A stretch of 64,000 nt of DNA, from the NCBI RefSeq assembly GCF_900103415.1, contig NZ_FMXB01000004.1, forward strand, positions 120,110 through 184,109, in the 5' to 3' direction. A program made the position numbers and the translations under genes. Positions within the stretch are counted from its first letter, which is position 1. Each line of letters opens with the position of its first letter. The DNA is from Methanobrevibacter millerae (lineage in GTDB: Archaea > Methanobacteriota > Methanobacteria > Methanobacteriales > Methanobacteriaceae). Below, piece by piece: positions 18,482 through 26,047 of the stretch. The notes beneath the pieces were generated by a model that made no database searches, had not been told where the DNA came from, and saw only the letters and a list, made by a program, of their open reading frames with translations.

Positions 18482-18931
18482 TTAATCATCCTCGCTAAAG
18501 TCCTTTTCCAAAAGTATTGTAACCGGACCGTCATTTAACAGGTCTACCTTCATATAAGCACCGAATTCTCCAGTTTCAACTTCAATGTCTTCACCGCATT
18601 TTCGAACGAAATAGTCAAACAGCTGCGTTGCATCATCGGGATTCAATGCCTTGTGAAATGAAGGACGGTTTTTCTTGGTTCTTCCGTATAACGTGAACTG
18701 AGGAACCAATAATAATTTTCCACCGATATCTTTCACTGATCTGTTCATGCGTCCGTTTTCATCAGGGAAAATTCTAAGCTTCACCAGTTTCTTTGAAAGG
18801 TAATCGACCTCTTTAGTTGTATCATTTAATCCAAAACCTACCAGAACCATTAATCCACGGCCGATTTCACCGACAATCTCGTCATCGACTTCCACGCTTG
18901 CACGGGTGACTCTTTGAATAACAAGCTTCAT
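18482..18931 (-). CDS. dtd: D-aminoacyl-tRNA deacylase (bacterial-type DTD)
   Basis: A 149-aa DTD1-family protein, which hydrolyses D-aminoacyl-tRNA and mischarged Gly-tRNA. Diagnostic motifs are SVKDIGGKLLLVPQFTLYG (residues ~85-103, SxxQ-type core) and the Gly-cisPro motif NDGPVT near 132-137. The N-terminal MKLVIQRVTRASVEVD is typical. Many archaea use the unrelated DTD2, so this bacterial/eukaryotic-type enzyme may have been acquired. It is followed without spacing by the nitroreductase gene. Confidence 0.93.
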   Translation of the reverse strand: MKLVIQRVTRASVEVDDEIVGEIGRGLMVLVGFGLNDTTKEVDYLSKKLVKLRIFPDENGRMNRSVKDIGGKLLLVPQFTLYGRTKKNRPSFHKALNPDDATQLFDYFVRKCGEDIEVETGEFGAYMKVDLLNDGPVTILLEKDFSEDD

Positions 18932-18970
18932 TAAATATGCTCCAAAAAAAGAAATAATGGGATGGAATCC

Positions 18971-19972
18971 CTATTTGTTCATTGCCTTTTCGACTGCGAC
19001 CGCTACGGCTACGCTTGCGCCGACCATAGGGTTGTTTCCCATACCGATGAGTCCCATCATTTCCACGTGGGCAGGAACTGATGATGAACCTGCAAACTGC
19101 GCATCGGAGTGCATTCTTCCCATCGTATCGGTCATTCCGTATGATGCAGGTCCGGCTGCCATGTTGTCAGGGTGCAGGGTTCTTCCGGTACCTCCGCCTG
19201 AAGCGACTGAGAAGTATTTCTTGCCCTGTTCGATGCATTCCTTCTTATAGGTTGCGGCTACAGGATGCTGGAATCGGGTCGGATTGGTTGAATTACCGGT
19301 AATTGACACGTCAACGCCTTCAAGATGCATTATTGCCACACCTTCGCGAACGTCATCCGCTCCGTAGCATCTTACCTTTGCCCTTTCGCCTGAGGAATAT
19401 GCCTTTTCACGAACAACCTTGACTTCGCCCGTGAAATAGTCGAATTCGGTTTGAACGTATGTAAAACCGTTGATTCTTGAAATGATTAATGCAGCGTCCT
19501 TTCCAAGACCGTTTAGAATTACCCTTAAAGGCTCTTGTCTTACCTGATTTGCTGAGTTTGCAATTCCGATAGCTCCTTCGGCTGCGGCAAAACTTTCATG
19601 TCCTGCAAGGAATGCAAAGCAGCTGCTTTCATCGCTTAAAAGCATTGATGCAAGGTTACCGTGGCCCAATCCCACTTTTCTGTCATCGGCTACGCTTCCC
19701 GGAATGCAGAATGACTGCAAGCCTTCACCGATTGCTGAGGCCGCATCAGAAGCCTTAACGCAACCCTTTTTAACTGCAATTGCGGCTCCGACGGTATATG
19801 CCCAGCATGCGTTTTCAAAGCAAATCGGCTGAACGCCCTTAACGATTTCATATGGGTCGAAACCTTTATCAAGACAAATCTGTCTGGCCTCTTCCAAATC
19901 CTTAATGCCGTATTTGTTAAGTACAGGAAGTATCTGATCTATTCTTCTTTCATAACTTTCAAATAAACTCAT
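18971..19972 (-). CDS. GGGtGRT protein
   Basis: A 333-aa soluble protein with the name-giving signature SVASGGGTGRTLHPDN (about residues 254-269) and a Gly/Met-rich C-terminus (LIGMGNNPMVGASVAVAV). The family is of unknown function and is found in anaerobes and methanogens, usually next to an IscU-like scaffold gene, as here (13 bp gap). GGGTGG precedes the ATG. The Gly-rich motif may bind a phosphate or nucleotide, which is inference. Partnership with the Fe-S scaffold suggests a role in cluster or sulfur handling. Confidence 0.85.
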   Translation of the reverse strand: MSLFESYERRIDQILPVLNKYGIKDLEEARQICLDKGFDPYEIVKGVQPICFENACWAYTVGAAIAVKKGCVKASDAASAIGEGLQSFCIPGSVADDRKVGLGHGNLASMLLSDESSCFAFLAGHESFAAAEGAIGIANSANQVRQEPLRVILNGLGKDAALIISRINGFTYVQTEFDYFTGEVKVVREKAYSSGERAKVRCYGADDVREGVAIMHLEGVDVSITGNSTNPTRFQHPVAATYKKECIEQGKKYFSVASGGGTGRTLHPDNMAAGPASYGMTDTMGRMHSDAQFAGSSSVPAHVEMMGLIGMGNNPMVGASVAVAVAVEKAMNK

Positions 19973-19985
19973 ATTTCCACCCGCA

Positions 19986-20678
19986 TCATTCCTTCCTAGG
20001 GTCTATCGTTTTAACCGCATCGTCGAATCTGCCGTACTGGCCGGTAGCGTTTTCAATTGCTTCCAGCGGATCGGTGCCTTCCTTGATGCTGTCAAGCATT
20101 ACTCCCAGATTGATATATTTATATCCGATTATTTCATCATCCTCATCAAGGGCTATTTCTGTGATGTATCCTTCAGTAAGCTCCAGATACCTTGGCCCTT
20201 TTTTGTTTGTTGAATAGATGGTTCCCACCTGGCTTCTGTGGCCTTTTCCCAAATCCTCAAGGCCAGCTCCGATAGGAAGGCCTCCTTCTGAGAACGCTGA
20301 CTGGGTTCTGCCGTAGACAATCTGCAGGAAAAGCTCGCGCATGGCAGTGTTTATTGCGTCACAGACCAGGTCGGTGTTCAATGCTTCAAGAATGGTTTTT
20401 CCAATCAAGATTTCACCGGCCATTGCTGCTGAGTGAGTCATTCCAGAGCATCCCAGAGTTTCAACCAATGCTTCTTCAATAATGCCGTCTTTAACATTTA
20501 AAGTCAATTTGCAGCATCCTTGTTGCGGTGCGCACCATCCGATACCGTGAGTCAAACCTGAAATGTCTGAGATTTCCTTTGATTTAACCCACTTTCCTTC
20601 TTCAGGTATTGGTGCAGGGCCGTGATCGGCTCCCTTTGCAACAGGACACATTCTTTCTACTTCATTTGAATATATCAT
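19986..20678 (-). CDS. IscU-like iron-sulfur cluster assembly scaffold protein
   Basis: An about 230-aa protein of the IscU/NifU N-terminal superfamily with long extensions. The core is ETLGCSGMTHSAAMAGEILIGKTILEAL, matching the G.GS...S....GKT pattern of IscU. Additional Cys residues lie near residues 11, 49, 55 and 56. The ATG at 20678 is preferred to the TTG at 20684, because GGGGAT lies 5 nt before the ATG. It is translated ahead of the GGGtGRT gene in an apparent two-gene operon. It may be a dedicated Fe-S scaffold for a GGGtGRT-linked pathway rather than the general SUF system. Confidence 0.83.
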   Translation of the reverse strand: MIYSNEVERMCPVAKGADHGPAPIPEEGKWVKSKEISDISGLTHGIGWCAPQQGCCKLTLNVKDGIIEEALVETLGCSGMTHSAAMAGEILIGKTILEALNTDLVCDAINTAMRELFLQIVYGRTQSAFSEGGLPIGAGLEDLGKGHRSQVGTIYSTNKKGPRYLELTEGYITEIALDEDDEIIGYKYINLGVMLDSIKEGTDPLEAIENATGQYGRFDDAVKTIDPRKE

Positions 20679-20749
20679 TTTCAATCCCCGTTAAATAATC
20701 TTAATGAATTAATGTTTGTTTTTTTAATATTATATTTTTATTGTTGAAC

Positions 20750-20878
20750 ATGATGGTTTCAGGTTTTGAAAAATTGAAATCTAAAAAAAGCATAAGCAAA
20801 ATCAATGCCCTAATGTGGAATTACCAGAAAAATAACTACACAAAATTCCCAGAGGCACTGACTTTTTATCACCATTGA
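20750..20878 (+). CDS. Small ORF A, 42 aa, first of a duplicated pair
   Basis: A 42-codon frame (MMVSGFEKLKSK at the start) sharing the core KINALMWNYQKNN with a second small ORF 265 bp downstream. The pair also share TKFPEAL.FYH. No Shine-Dalgarno is clear. The upstream region is AT-rich with TATA-like sequence around 20729-20740. It resembles no protein I can name. The reading frame is kept in both copies, but the sequence after the stop is nearly as similar, so protein coding is not proven. It could be a remnant of a mobile element. Confidence 0.35.
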   Translation: MMVSGFEKLKSKKSISKINALMWNYQKNNYTKFPEALTFYHH

Positions 20879-20970
20879 AAATTTAGTGAATTTGAAATTC
20901 ACAAAGAATTTAAAAAAATTCTTAAATAATATTGAGTAGTTCATCTTATTTAAACATTATTTAATTGCGC
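20781..20970 (+). repeat. ~190-bp direct repeat, copy 1
   Basis: This unit is repeated at 21019-21214 with about 90% identity. It contains the 3' part of small ORF A, then a 17-bp dyad GTGAATTTGAAATTCAC (20886-20902), then a 7-bp stem-loop (20905-20922), and ends near TTTAAACATTATTTAATTG. Conservation of both the coding and the hairpin part suggests that the whole unit was duplicated. Confidence 0.75.
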
Positions 20971-21014
20971 AAAAAAAACCAACAAAACATTTAAATTTAA
21001 AAACAAAACATATC

Positions 21015-21149
21015 ATGAACAAAAAAAGAATAATAACATACAAAATCAATGCCATAATGTGGAATTACCAAAAAAATAACCCCACAAAATTCCCAGAGGC
21101 ACTGAATTTTTATCACATGGTAAATTTAGTGAATTTGAAATTCACATAG
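21015..21149 (+). CDS. Small ORF B, 44 aa, second of a duplicated pair
   Basis: A 44-codon frame (MNKKRIITYKINAIMWNYQK at the start). It differs from ORF A in its shared core by only four codons (Leu/Ile, a silent Gln codon change, Tyr/Pro, Thr/Asn) and runs on to VNLVNLKFT. Its last codons overlap the conserved 17-bp dyad. The basic start and hydrophobic/aromatic middle resemble no domain I know. Coding status is uncertain for the same reasons as ORF A. Confidence 0.35.
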   Translation: MNKKRIITYKINAIMWNYQKNNPTKFPEALNFYHMVNLVNLKFT

Positions 21150-21214
21150 AATTTAAAAAAATTCTTAAATAATATTGTATAACTCCTCCTATTTAAACAT
21201 TATTTAATTGTGCG
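21019..21214 (+). repeat. ~190-bp direct repeat, copy 2
   Basis: Second copy of the unit at 20781-20970, offset about 243-244 bp, with a 6-bp insertion near its start and several changes around 21176-21190. The dyad and stem-loop are kept. Confidence 0.75.
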
Positions 21215-21660
21215 GAAAATTGACAAAATCCATTTCAAAATGTAAAAATACTCCTCCTTTAAAAATAGAGCACAATACTGGGAAATATTATGCTGAACAT
21301 CCATCATTAACTTCATCATCAAATAACCACACAATATGGAGGTGAAGTGCAATCACAATGCTATCCTAATAGCTTAAACGCCATCATGGATAGCATAACT
21401 AAAAACCGGTAAAAATAGCGGCCTTCAATTGCTAACGTTATATTTAGCTTAAAAAGCACAAACTCACCCCCATTAACCATGTAATCATATTAGCAAAGAT
21501 ATCAAGTTCTATGTCGCAAGTATGATAAAAACCATAATATTGCAATATAATCATCCTTAACACTCTCCAATATCGGAGGCGTATTTTCACTTTAATATTT
21601 AAAATAAGAAGTATATAAACTTTAATTAGTGAATAAGGAAATAAAATTGCTCTATGACAT
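21215..21660. other. Gene-poor AT-rich stretch with one stem-loop and a 21-codon frame
   Basis: No normal gene is seen. A strong GGAGGTGA site at 21339-21345 precedes a GTG-started 21-codon frame (21347-21412). A 9-bp inverted repeat (ATGCTATCC at 21358-21366, GGATAGCAT at 21388-21396) lies inside that frame. This could be a regulated leader, a small RNA, or decay of a former gene. The rest, 21413-21660, shows only AT-rich sequence and possible promoter elements. Confidence 0.35.
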
Positions 21661-21725
21661 AAGTATTGTCCTTAGAAACTAAAATTGTTCTGAGCGATGA
21701 AAATTATAATGAAAAAGAAGTAAAG

Positions 21726-21917
21726 TTAAAAGTAGAATTCGTCTCGTCTTTTAATCGGAGCGCCGCAGAATCTGCACACATCATCATAATCATCGATTTC
21801 AAAGCGTTCGTGGCATACTGGACATTCGTATTCCTCATCATCGCTGATATAGGCTCCGCAGCTTGGACAAATCGGGTCTCCCTCATCAATCCATTCTCCG
21901 CAGCTTGGACAAATCAT
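21726..21917 (-). CDS. Double zinc-ribbon small protein
   Basis: A 63-aa protein composed almost wholly of four CxxC knuckles: CPSCG at residues 3-7, CPSCG at 17-21, CPVCH at 32-36 and CRFCG at 48-52, so two zinc-ribbon sites. The linkers are very acidic. It starts within the last codons of the Nudix gene (ATGA overlap) after GGTGA, so the two are coupled. Such proteins often bind RNA polymerase, ribosomes or other proteins. No specific role can be given. Confidence 0.75.
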   Translation of the reverse strand: MICPSCGEWIDEGDPICPSCGAYISDDEEYECPVCHERFEIDDYDDVCRFCGAPIKRRDEFYF

Positions 21918-22351
21918 AGCTCACCTCCCAAAATTGTATCATCAAATGAATTCATTGCCGCTCGTGAAAGCATTTCCTTATCAATCAATTCTTTTAATTC
22001 CTCTTTTGTAAACCATCTGTATTCGTCGTGTTCCTGGCTGATTTTGACCTCATCGGTTGTGGAAGTGACTTTCATGATTAGCTGGATTGACTTGATGCTT
22101 TCATTGGTCTTGCATGCCGTGTAATTGTTTTGTATGACGTTATACAGAGATTCTATATCGATTTCAAGGCCTGTCTCTTCCATGAATTCCCTTTTTAAAG
22201 CCTGGTCAAAGAATTCGCCTTTTTTTACTTTTCCTCCGGGAATTTCCCACTTTTCAGCGTCATGGCTTGATTTTGACCTTACCTTTAAAAGCAGGATTTT
22301 GCCGTCGTATTCACAGATTCCCCTTGCCGTTAATCCCCACATATTGCTCAT
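21914..22351 (-). CDS. Nudix hydrolase
   Basis: A ~145-aa Nudix enzyme that hydrolyses a nucleoside diphosphate linked to another group. The Nudix box is complete: GGKVKKGEFFDQALKREFME followed by ETGL (G-x5-E-x7-REUxEExGU). The ATG at 22351 is preferred over the GTG at 22360, because GGTGAT sits just upstream of the ATG. It overlaps the zinc-ribbon gene by ATGA. The substrate could be an oxidised nucleotide, ADP-ribose or an NADH-type dinucleotide. Confidence 0.88.
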   Translation of the reverse strand: MSNMWGLTARGICEYDGKILLLKVRSKSSHDAEKWEIPGGKVKKGEFFDQALKREFMEETGLEIDIESLYNVIQNNYTACKTNESIKSIQLIMKVTSTTDEVKISQEHDEYRWFTKEELKELIDKEMLSRAAMNSFDDTILGGEL

Positions 22352-22366
22352 TTTCATCACCGTTCA

Positions 22367-22627
22367 TTATTTTCTGAAATTTTCGTCCCAGGATGGATCC
22401 CAGTCAGTATTATCCAGTGAATCGTCCCTGTCAGCATATTCTCCCTGATGCAGCCATTTGTCATCCCATGAATCGTCCCAGTCAAGATTTTCATCAAACT
22501 CATAGGCTTTATTTGAATAGTCTCTTTTGGGAGCGTCTTTGGAAGTTGTAGAGCTGCAGAACGCTACAATAATCACAAAAATAATTATTGCGATAATCAT
22601 GCTGACGGGGTCACTGGCGGAATACAT
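22367..22627 (-). CDS. Small membrane protein with Asp/Trp-rich tail
   Basis: An 86-aa protein with one N-terminal membrane helix (about residues 8-26, SMIIAIIIFVIIVAFCSS). The hydrophilic tail has repeated acidic-aromatic units (DWDDSWDDKW, NTDWDPSWDENF). It has no recognised domain. It lies just upstream of the Nudix gene on the same strand (15 bp gap). The low-complexity tail resembles the Tyr/Asp-rich tails of two other membrane or exported proteins in this window. Confidence 0.6.
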   Translation of the reverse strand: MYSASDPVSMIIAIIIFVIIVAFCSSTTSKDAPKRDYSNKAYEFDENLDWDDSWDDKWLHQGEYADRDDSLDNTDWDPSWDENFRK

Positions 22628-22645
22628 CTTAAATCACACAATTAT

Positions 22646-23593
22646 TTATATTGTCACTCCAAGATTTAAGTTTTGGCAAAGCTCCTTGTAGCGGTTTCTT
22701 AAAGTGACTTCGGTAACGCCGGCCACTTCTGCAACGTCTCTTTGGCTTTTTCTCTCACCCAAAAGCTGTGAGGCAATGTATAATGCGGCTGCGGCAACGC
22801 CGTTTGGTCCCTTTCCGATTGTAAGGCCTTCGCTTTGTGACTTTTCAATTATCTCAATTGCCTTTACCTGGGATTTTTCTGAAAGCTTCAATTCACAGGC
22901 AAACCTTGGAATGTATGATTTCGGAGATATCGGAGACAGTTTGATTTTGAGCTTTCTTACCAGGAAGCGGTGAACCCTTCCGAGCTCCTTTTTAGTGACG
23001 TTCAATGCATTTGCAACTTCACCCAGGGTTCTTGGAAGATCGCACAGTCTGCAGGAGATGTAAATTGATGCTGCTACAACTCCCTGAATCGTTCTTCCAC
23101 GGATGAGATTGTTGTCAAGTGCCTTTCTGTATACGAGAGAAGCGGATTCACGGATGTTTCTTGACAGGCCGAGATTTGAGCATTTCCTGTCGAGTTCGGT
23201 TAACGCAAATGCCAGGTTGCGTTCCCTTGCACCTGAAACCCTGATTTTTTTCTGCCATTTTCTCATGCGGTACCATTGAGGCAGATTTTTGGAAGATATA
23301 TTATTGTTTTTCCAGTCTATCGTTGTCGGAAGACCGTAATCGTGAATCGTATTGGTTGTTGGTGCTCCCACACGTGTTCTTCTGTTTCTCTGCTCGTGGT
23401 CGAAGGCTCTCCATTCAGGACCAAAGTCCATAACGTTTTCGTCTATAATCAGACCGCAATGTTTACAGATGACTTCTCCTCTTGACTGATTGTAGTCAAA
23501 ATCCGTTGAATTACAATCAGGACATGAATTTTGAATTTCCGTTTCAATATTTTCCTTTCTAGGTCTTTTTTTAAGAGTCTTTTGATTTTTCAT
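22646..23593 (-). CDS. tfb: Transcription initiation factor IIB (TFB)
   Basis: A 315-aa archaeal TFB, which bridges TBP at the TATA box and RNA polymerase. The N-terminal zinc ribbon uses C24-PD-C27 and C43-KH-C46. The B-finger region is FGPEWRAFDHEQRNRRTRVG. Two cyclin repeats follow, each with the RG.T.QGV.AA / GPNGVAAAALYIA type motif (residues ~120-210 and ~215-310). The second repeat carries the BRE-recognition helix QRDVAEVAGVTEVTLRNRY. Length and order are normal. Confidence 0.97.
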   Translation of the reverse strand: MKNQKTLKKRPRKENIETEIQNSCPDCNSTDFDYNQSRGEVICKHCGLIIDENVMDFGPEWRAFDHEQRNRRTRVGAPTTNTIHDYGLPTTIDWKNNNISSKNLPQWYRMRKWQKKIRVSGARERNLAFALTELDRKCSNLGLSRNIRESASLVYRKALDNNLIRGRTIQGVVAASIYISCRLCDLPRTLGEVANALNVTKKELGRVHRFLVRKLKIKLSPISPKSYIPRFACELKLSEKSQVKAIEIIEKSQSEGLTIGKGPNGVAAAALYIASQLLGERKSQRDVAEVAGVTEVTLRNRYKELCQNLNLGVTI

Positions 23594-23750
23594 TTCTAAA
23601 CCCCCAAAATATCAAAATTTAAATAAAATCCATATAAACACTTTTGCACTAATTTAATAATAGGTTATTCACAATCTATAAACAAAGGTATTACGGTGAC
23701 AAATTCAGTTAAAATTAATTGCAAAAATAAGTAAAAATAAGTAAAATCTA

Positions 23751-23990
23751 TTAATTGACCACTATGCAGTCATTAGGACATATCGCTTCACATACCCTGC
23801 AGTGCTTGCATGCAAATGGGTTTCTTGCAACTGTGTCCTCGCCGTTTTTGGTCAATACGTTATTCGGGCATGCCATCACACACTTTTCACACTCAGAGCC
23901 CTCACAGTCTGAAGTGTTGATATCGATGTGTGATTCGACAGCCTCTTCTTTCTTGTCCTTTTTTCTTTTGAAAAGTGAACCCAATCCCAT
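23751..23990 (-). CDS. 2[4Fe-4S] ferredoxin
   Basis: A 79-aa protein. A Lys-rich N-terminal tail (KRKKDKKEE) leads to two cluster motifs: C29-x4-C34-x2-C37-x3-C41P, and the canonical C61-x2-C64-x2-C67-x3-C71P with C75 near the end. It would carry electrons at low potential. The basic tail and the wider first Cys spacing are less usual and may set partner choice. No redox enzyme is adjacent, so its partner is unknown. Confidence 0.85.
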   Translation of the reverse strand: MGLGSLFKRKKDKKEEAVESHIDINTSDCEGSECEKCVMACPNNVLTKNGEDTVARNPFACKHCRVCEAICPNDCIVVN

Positions 23991-24023
23991 GTTAATTACT
24001 CTATCGGTTATCGTTAATAAATA

Positions 24024-24731
24024 TTAATATCCCTGCGATTCGAGATATTCATCCAGATAATCATAATCGCCATAATCATAGTAATCGTAATACCAGTCGG
24101 GATCGCTGTAAGCTACCCTTGATGGAGAGGTGTCTACGCCGCCGTATCTTGGTGATGAGTAGCCGCCATAGGAATAATCATGATAATTCACTTTGCTTTT
24201 GCTCAGATTTAGGATATCGTAGAGCAAATCGTTTAAATCGTAATTATTCCCGTTATTGTCAAGGATTATTCCGTATACGTATTGGTTTTCGGGATTGTAC
24301 TGCAGGTAATAGACTGCAAACATTCCCTTTTGATTATGAATATTTCCATAGAGATGAGCTTCACTTGCCAAATCATCAACTTCCAAAGAAGTGTCCTTTA
24401 GCGGCTCTTTCCACACGATTGCGTAGCAGCGCTTTCCCGAAGTATCGACAAAGCTTACGTTTCGGGCATTTTTCCATTCAATCATTCCCTCAGATGAGTT
24501 GACTTCACCGTTTTCAATGCTTTTGCTGTCATAGACCAATGCCTTATCGATTTTAGCTATCAGATATCCGTCTTCACCGATATCCAATGTTACGTTATCA
24601 TGATAGGAGGCGAAGCTTGGCGGAGAGGTCAAAAATGATATTACGCCAGCTACAAAGCCGATAATTATTATTATGATAAAAATGAGTGCTAAAAAAATAA
24701 CTGCCCTTTTGATTGACTGGAAATCTGTCAT
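24024..24731 (-). CDS. Membrane-anchored protein with Tyr/Asp-rich tail
   Basis: A 235-aa protein. One N-terminal membrane segment at residues 9-33 (AVIFLALIFIIIIIIGFVAG) is followed by an extracytoplasmic domain (about 45-175) with no recognised fold, though a beta-rich layout is likely. The last ~45 residues are a low-complexity tail of Tyr, Asp, Ser and Gly (WYYDYYDYGDYDYLDEYLES). The tail may be a site for metal binding, glycosylation or cross-linking (inference). Between ferredoxin and LOG genes, all on the minus strand but not tightly spaced. Confidence 0.6.
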   Translation of the reverse strand: MTDFQSIKRAVIFLALIFIIIIIIGFVAGVISFLTSPPSFASYHDNVTLDIGEDGYLIAKIDKALVYDSKSIENGEVNSSEGMIEWKNARNVSFVDTSGKRCYAIVWKEPLKDTSLEVDDLASEAHLYGNIHNQKGMFAVYYLQYNPENQYVYGIILDNNGNNYDLNDLLYDILNLSKSKVNYHDYSYGGYSSPRYGGVDTSPSRVAYSDPDWYYDYYDYGDYDYLDEYLESQGY

Positions 24732-24763
24732 AAATATATTTTGTGTTTAAGTTGTTAATATAT

Positions 24764-25294
24764 CTATTGGAGAAATTCCATAACCTCATCAATGGTGTCT
24801 GCAACCTCGAAAATGTCCAGGGCGCCTTCACGGATAAATCCTTCGTCGTGCATGCTTTCAAGCATTGAAATCATGGCGTCATAGAAATGATTTATGTTGA
24901 AAAGTATTATCATTTTTGAGTGCCTGTGAAGATACTTCAATGTTAGCACCTCGAAAAACTCATCGAAAGTGCCGAATCCTCCGGGGACTATTATAAAGGC
25001 GTCGGATTTTTCCAGAAAGAGGTTCTTTCTCTCATCCATTGACTCAGTTTTAATGTATTCAGAGGAATTTTTAAATTCGTCATCGAACTCGTTAATCCAC
25101 TCGGGAGCGATGCTTAATACATTTCCTCCGTTTTCGAATACTCCTCTTGCAACGGCACCCATCATGCCATCGTTTCCTCCTCCAAAAACCAGCGAATGAC
25201 TGTTTAAGGCCAGTTTACGTCCCAAATCATAGCCGACTTTCGTGAATTCTTCAGGTGTCTTTTTGCTTCCGGATCCGTACAAACATATTTTCAT
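24764..25294 (-). CDS. LOG family nucleotide phosphoribohydrolase (TIGR00730)
   Basis: A 176-aa Rossmann-type protein of the LOG / lysine decarboxylase-like family, which cleaves the N-glycosidic bond of (modified) nucleoside 5'-monophosphates. Hallmarks present: GGGNDGMMG (38-46), ESMDERK (residues 84-90, with Arg89) and PGGFGTFDE (104-112) with the catalytic Glu. The old name 'lysine decarboxylase' is misleading. It is divergent from the archaetidylserine synthase gene across 69 bp. Confidence 0.88.
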   Translation of the reverse strand: MKICLYGSGSKKTPEEFTKVGYDLGRKLALNSHSLVFGGGNDGMMGAVARGVFENGGNVLSIAPEWINEFDDEFKNSSEYIKTESMDERKNLFLEKSDAFIIVPGGFGTFDEFFEVLTLKYLHRHSKMIILFNINHFYDAMISMLESMHDEGFIREGALDIFEVADTIDEVMEFLQ

Positions 25295-25363
25295 AGTTAA
25301 TGTCTTGTCGGAACTTCTAAAAATACTATACTATTTTAATTAATACTAACAAATATTAATATA

Positions 25364-26047
25364 ATGGATACTAGAATACAAAGCTTTATTGCAATTTCAG
25401 ATGTTGTCTCGCTGTTGAATCTGACATCAGGATTTCTCTCAATAGCAATGTCTGTAAGGCAGGATTTCTTTTGGGCAGCAATTCTAATGATATTTGCCTT
25501 GCTTTTTGATTCCGTTGACGGATGGGTTGCAAGAAAAGCCAGCAGAATTGACGAATACGGATTCGGAAAAAACATTGACTCCTTATCAGATGCCGTATCA
25601 TTCGGCGCTGCGCCTGCGACATTTCTATACTCCTATACCGCAGCCAATTTCCCATATCTTGAAATCGTGACATTAATCGTTTCACTCATTATCGTAATCT
25701 GCGGAGTATTGAGACTTACAAGGTATAACGTGATATCAGATAAGGTAAATGGATTTGTCGGCTTTCCGATTCCGGGAATTGCCATAATAATTGCAACGTT
25801 TTTCTTAAGCGGACTTTTTAACATTTATTTGGCTCTGTTAATAGCTGTTCTCGTATCATTTGCAATGATTTGCAACGTAAGCTATGACAAGTTCAACAAC
25901 ATTTACGTTATAGGATTCAATGCAGTATGTTTAATATTAGTTGTTTTGCAGATTCCGTTGACGATTTATTCCGTCAATATTCCTGCATTGATTGTGTTTT
26001 TAACGTCCATGGCTTATTTACTGATTAATCTGGTTCCGATAAGATGA
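25364..26047 (+). CDS. pssA: Archaetidylserine synthase / CDP-alcohol phosphatidyltransferase
   Basis: A 227-aa membrane enzyme with six to eight hydrophobic segments. The CDP-alcohol phosphatidyltransferase motif D-G-x2-AR-x8-G-x3-D-x3-D is intact (DGWVARKASRIDEYGFGKNIDSLSD, residues ~47-71). In Methanobacteriales this enzyme transfers L-serine to CDP-archaeol to give archaetidylserine. No Shine-Dalgarno is seen before ATG, so the mRNA may be leaderless. The last codon overlaps the next gene by ATGA. Confidence 0.88.
   Translation: MDTRIQSFIAISDVVSLLNLTSGFLSIAMSVRQDFFWAAILMIFALLFDSVDGWVARKASRIDEYGFGKNIDSLSDAVSFGAAPATFLYSYTAANFPYLEIVTLIVSLIIVICGVLRLTRYNVISDKVNGFVGFPIPGIAIIIATFFLSGLFNIYLALLIAVLVSFAMICNVSYDKFNNIYVIGFNAVCLILVVLQIPLTIYSVNIPALIVFLTSMAYLLINLVPIR

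Noticed and set aside
20750..21149. Toxin-antitoxin pair from the two small ORFs
   Set aside because: Both encode the same kind of peptide rather than two partners, and neither shows a known toxin or antitoxin fold.
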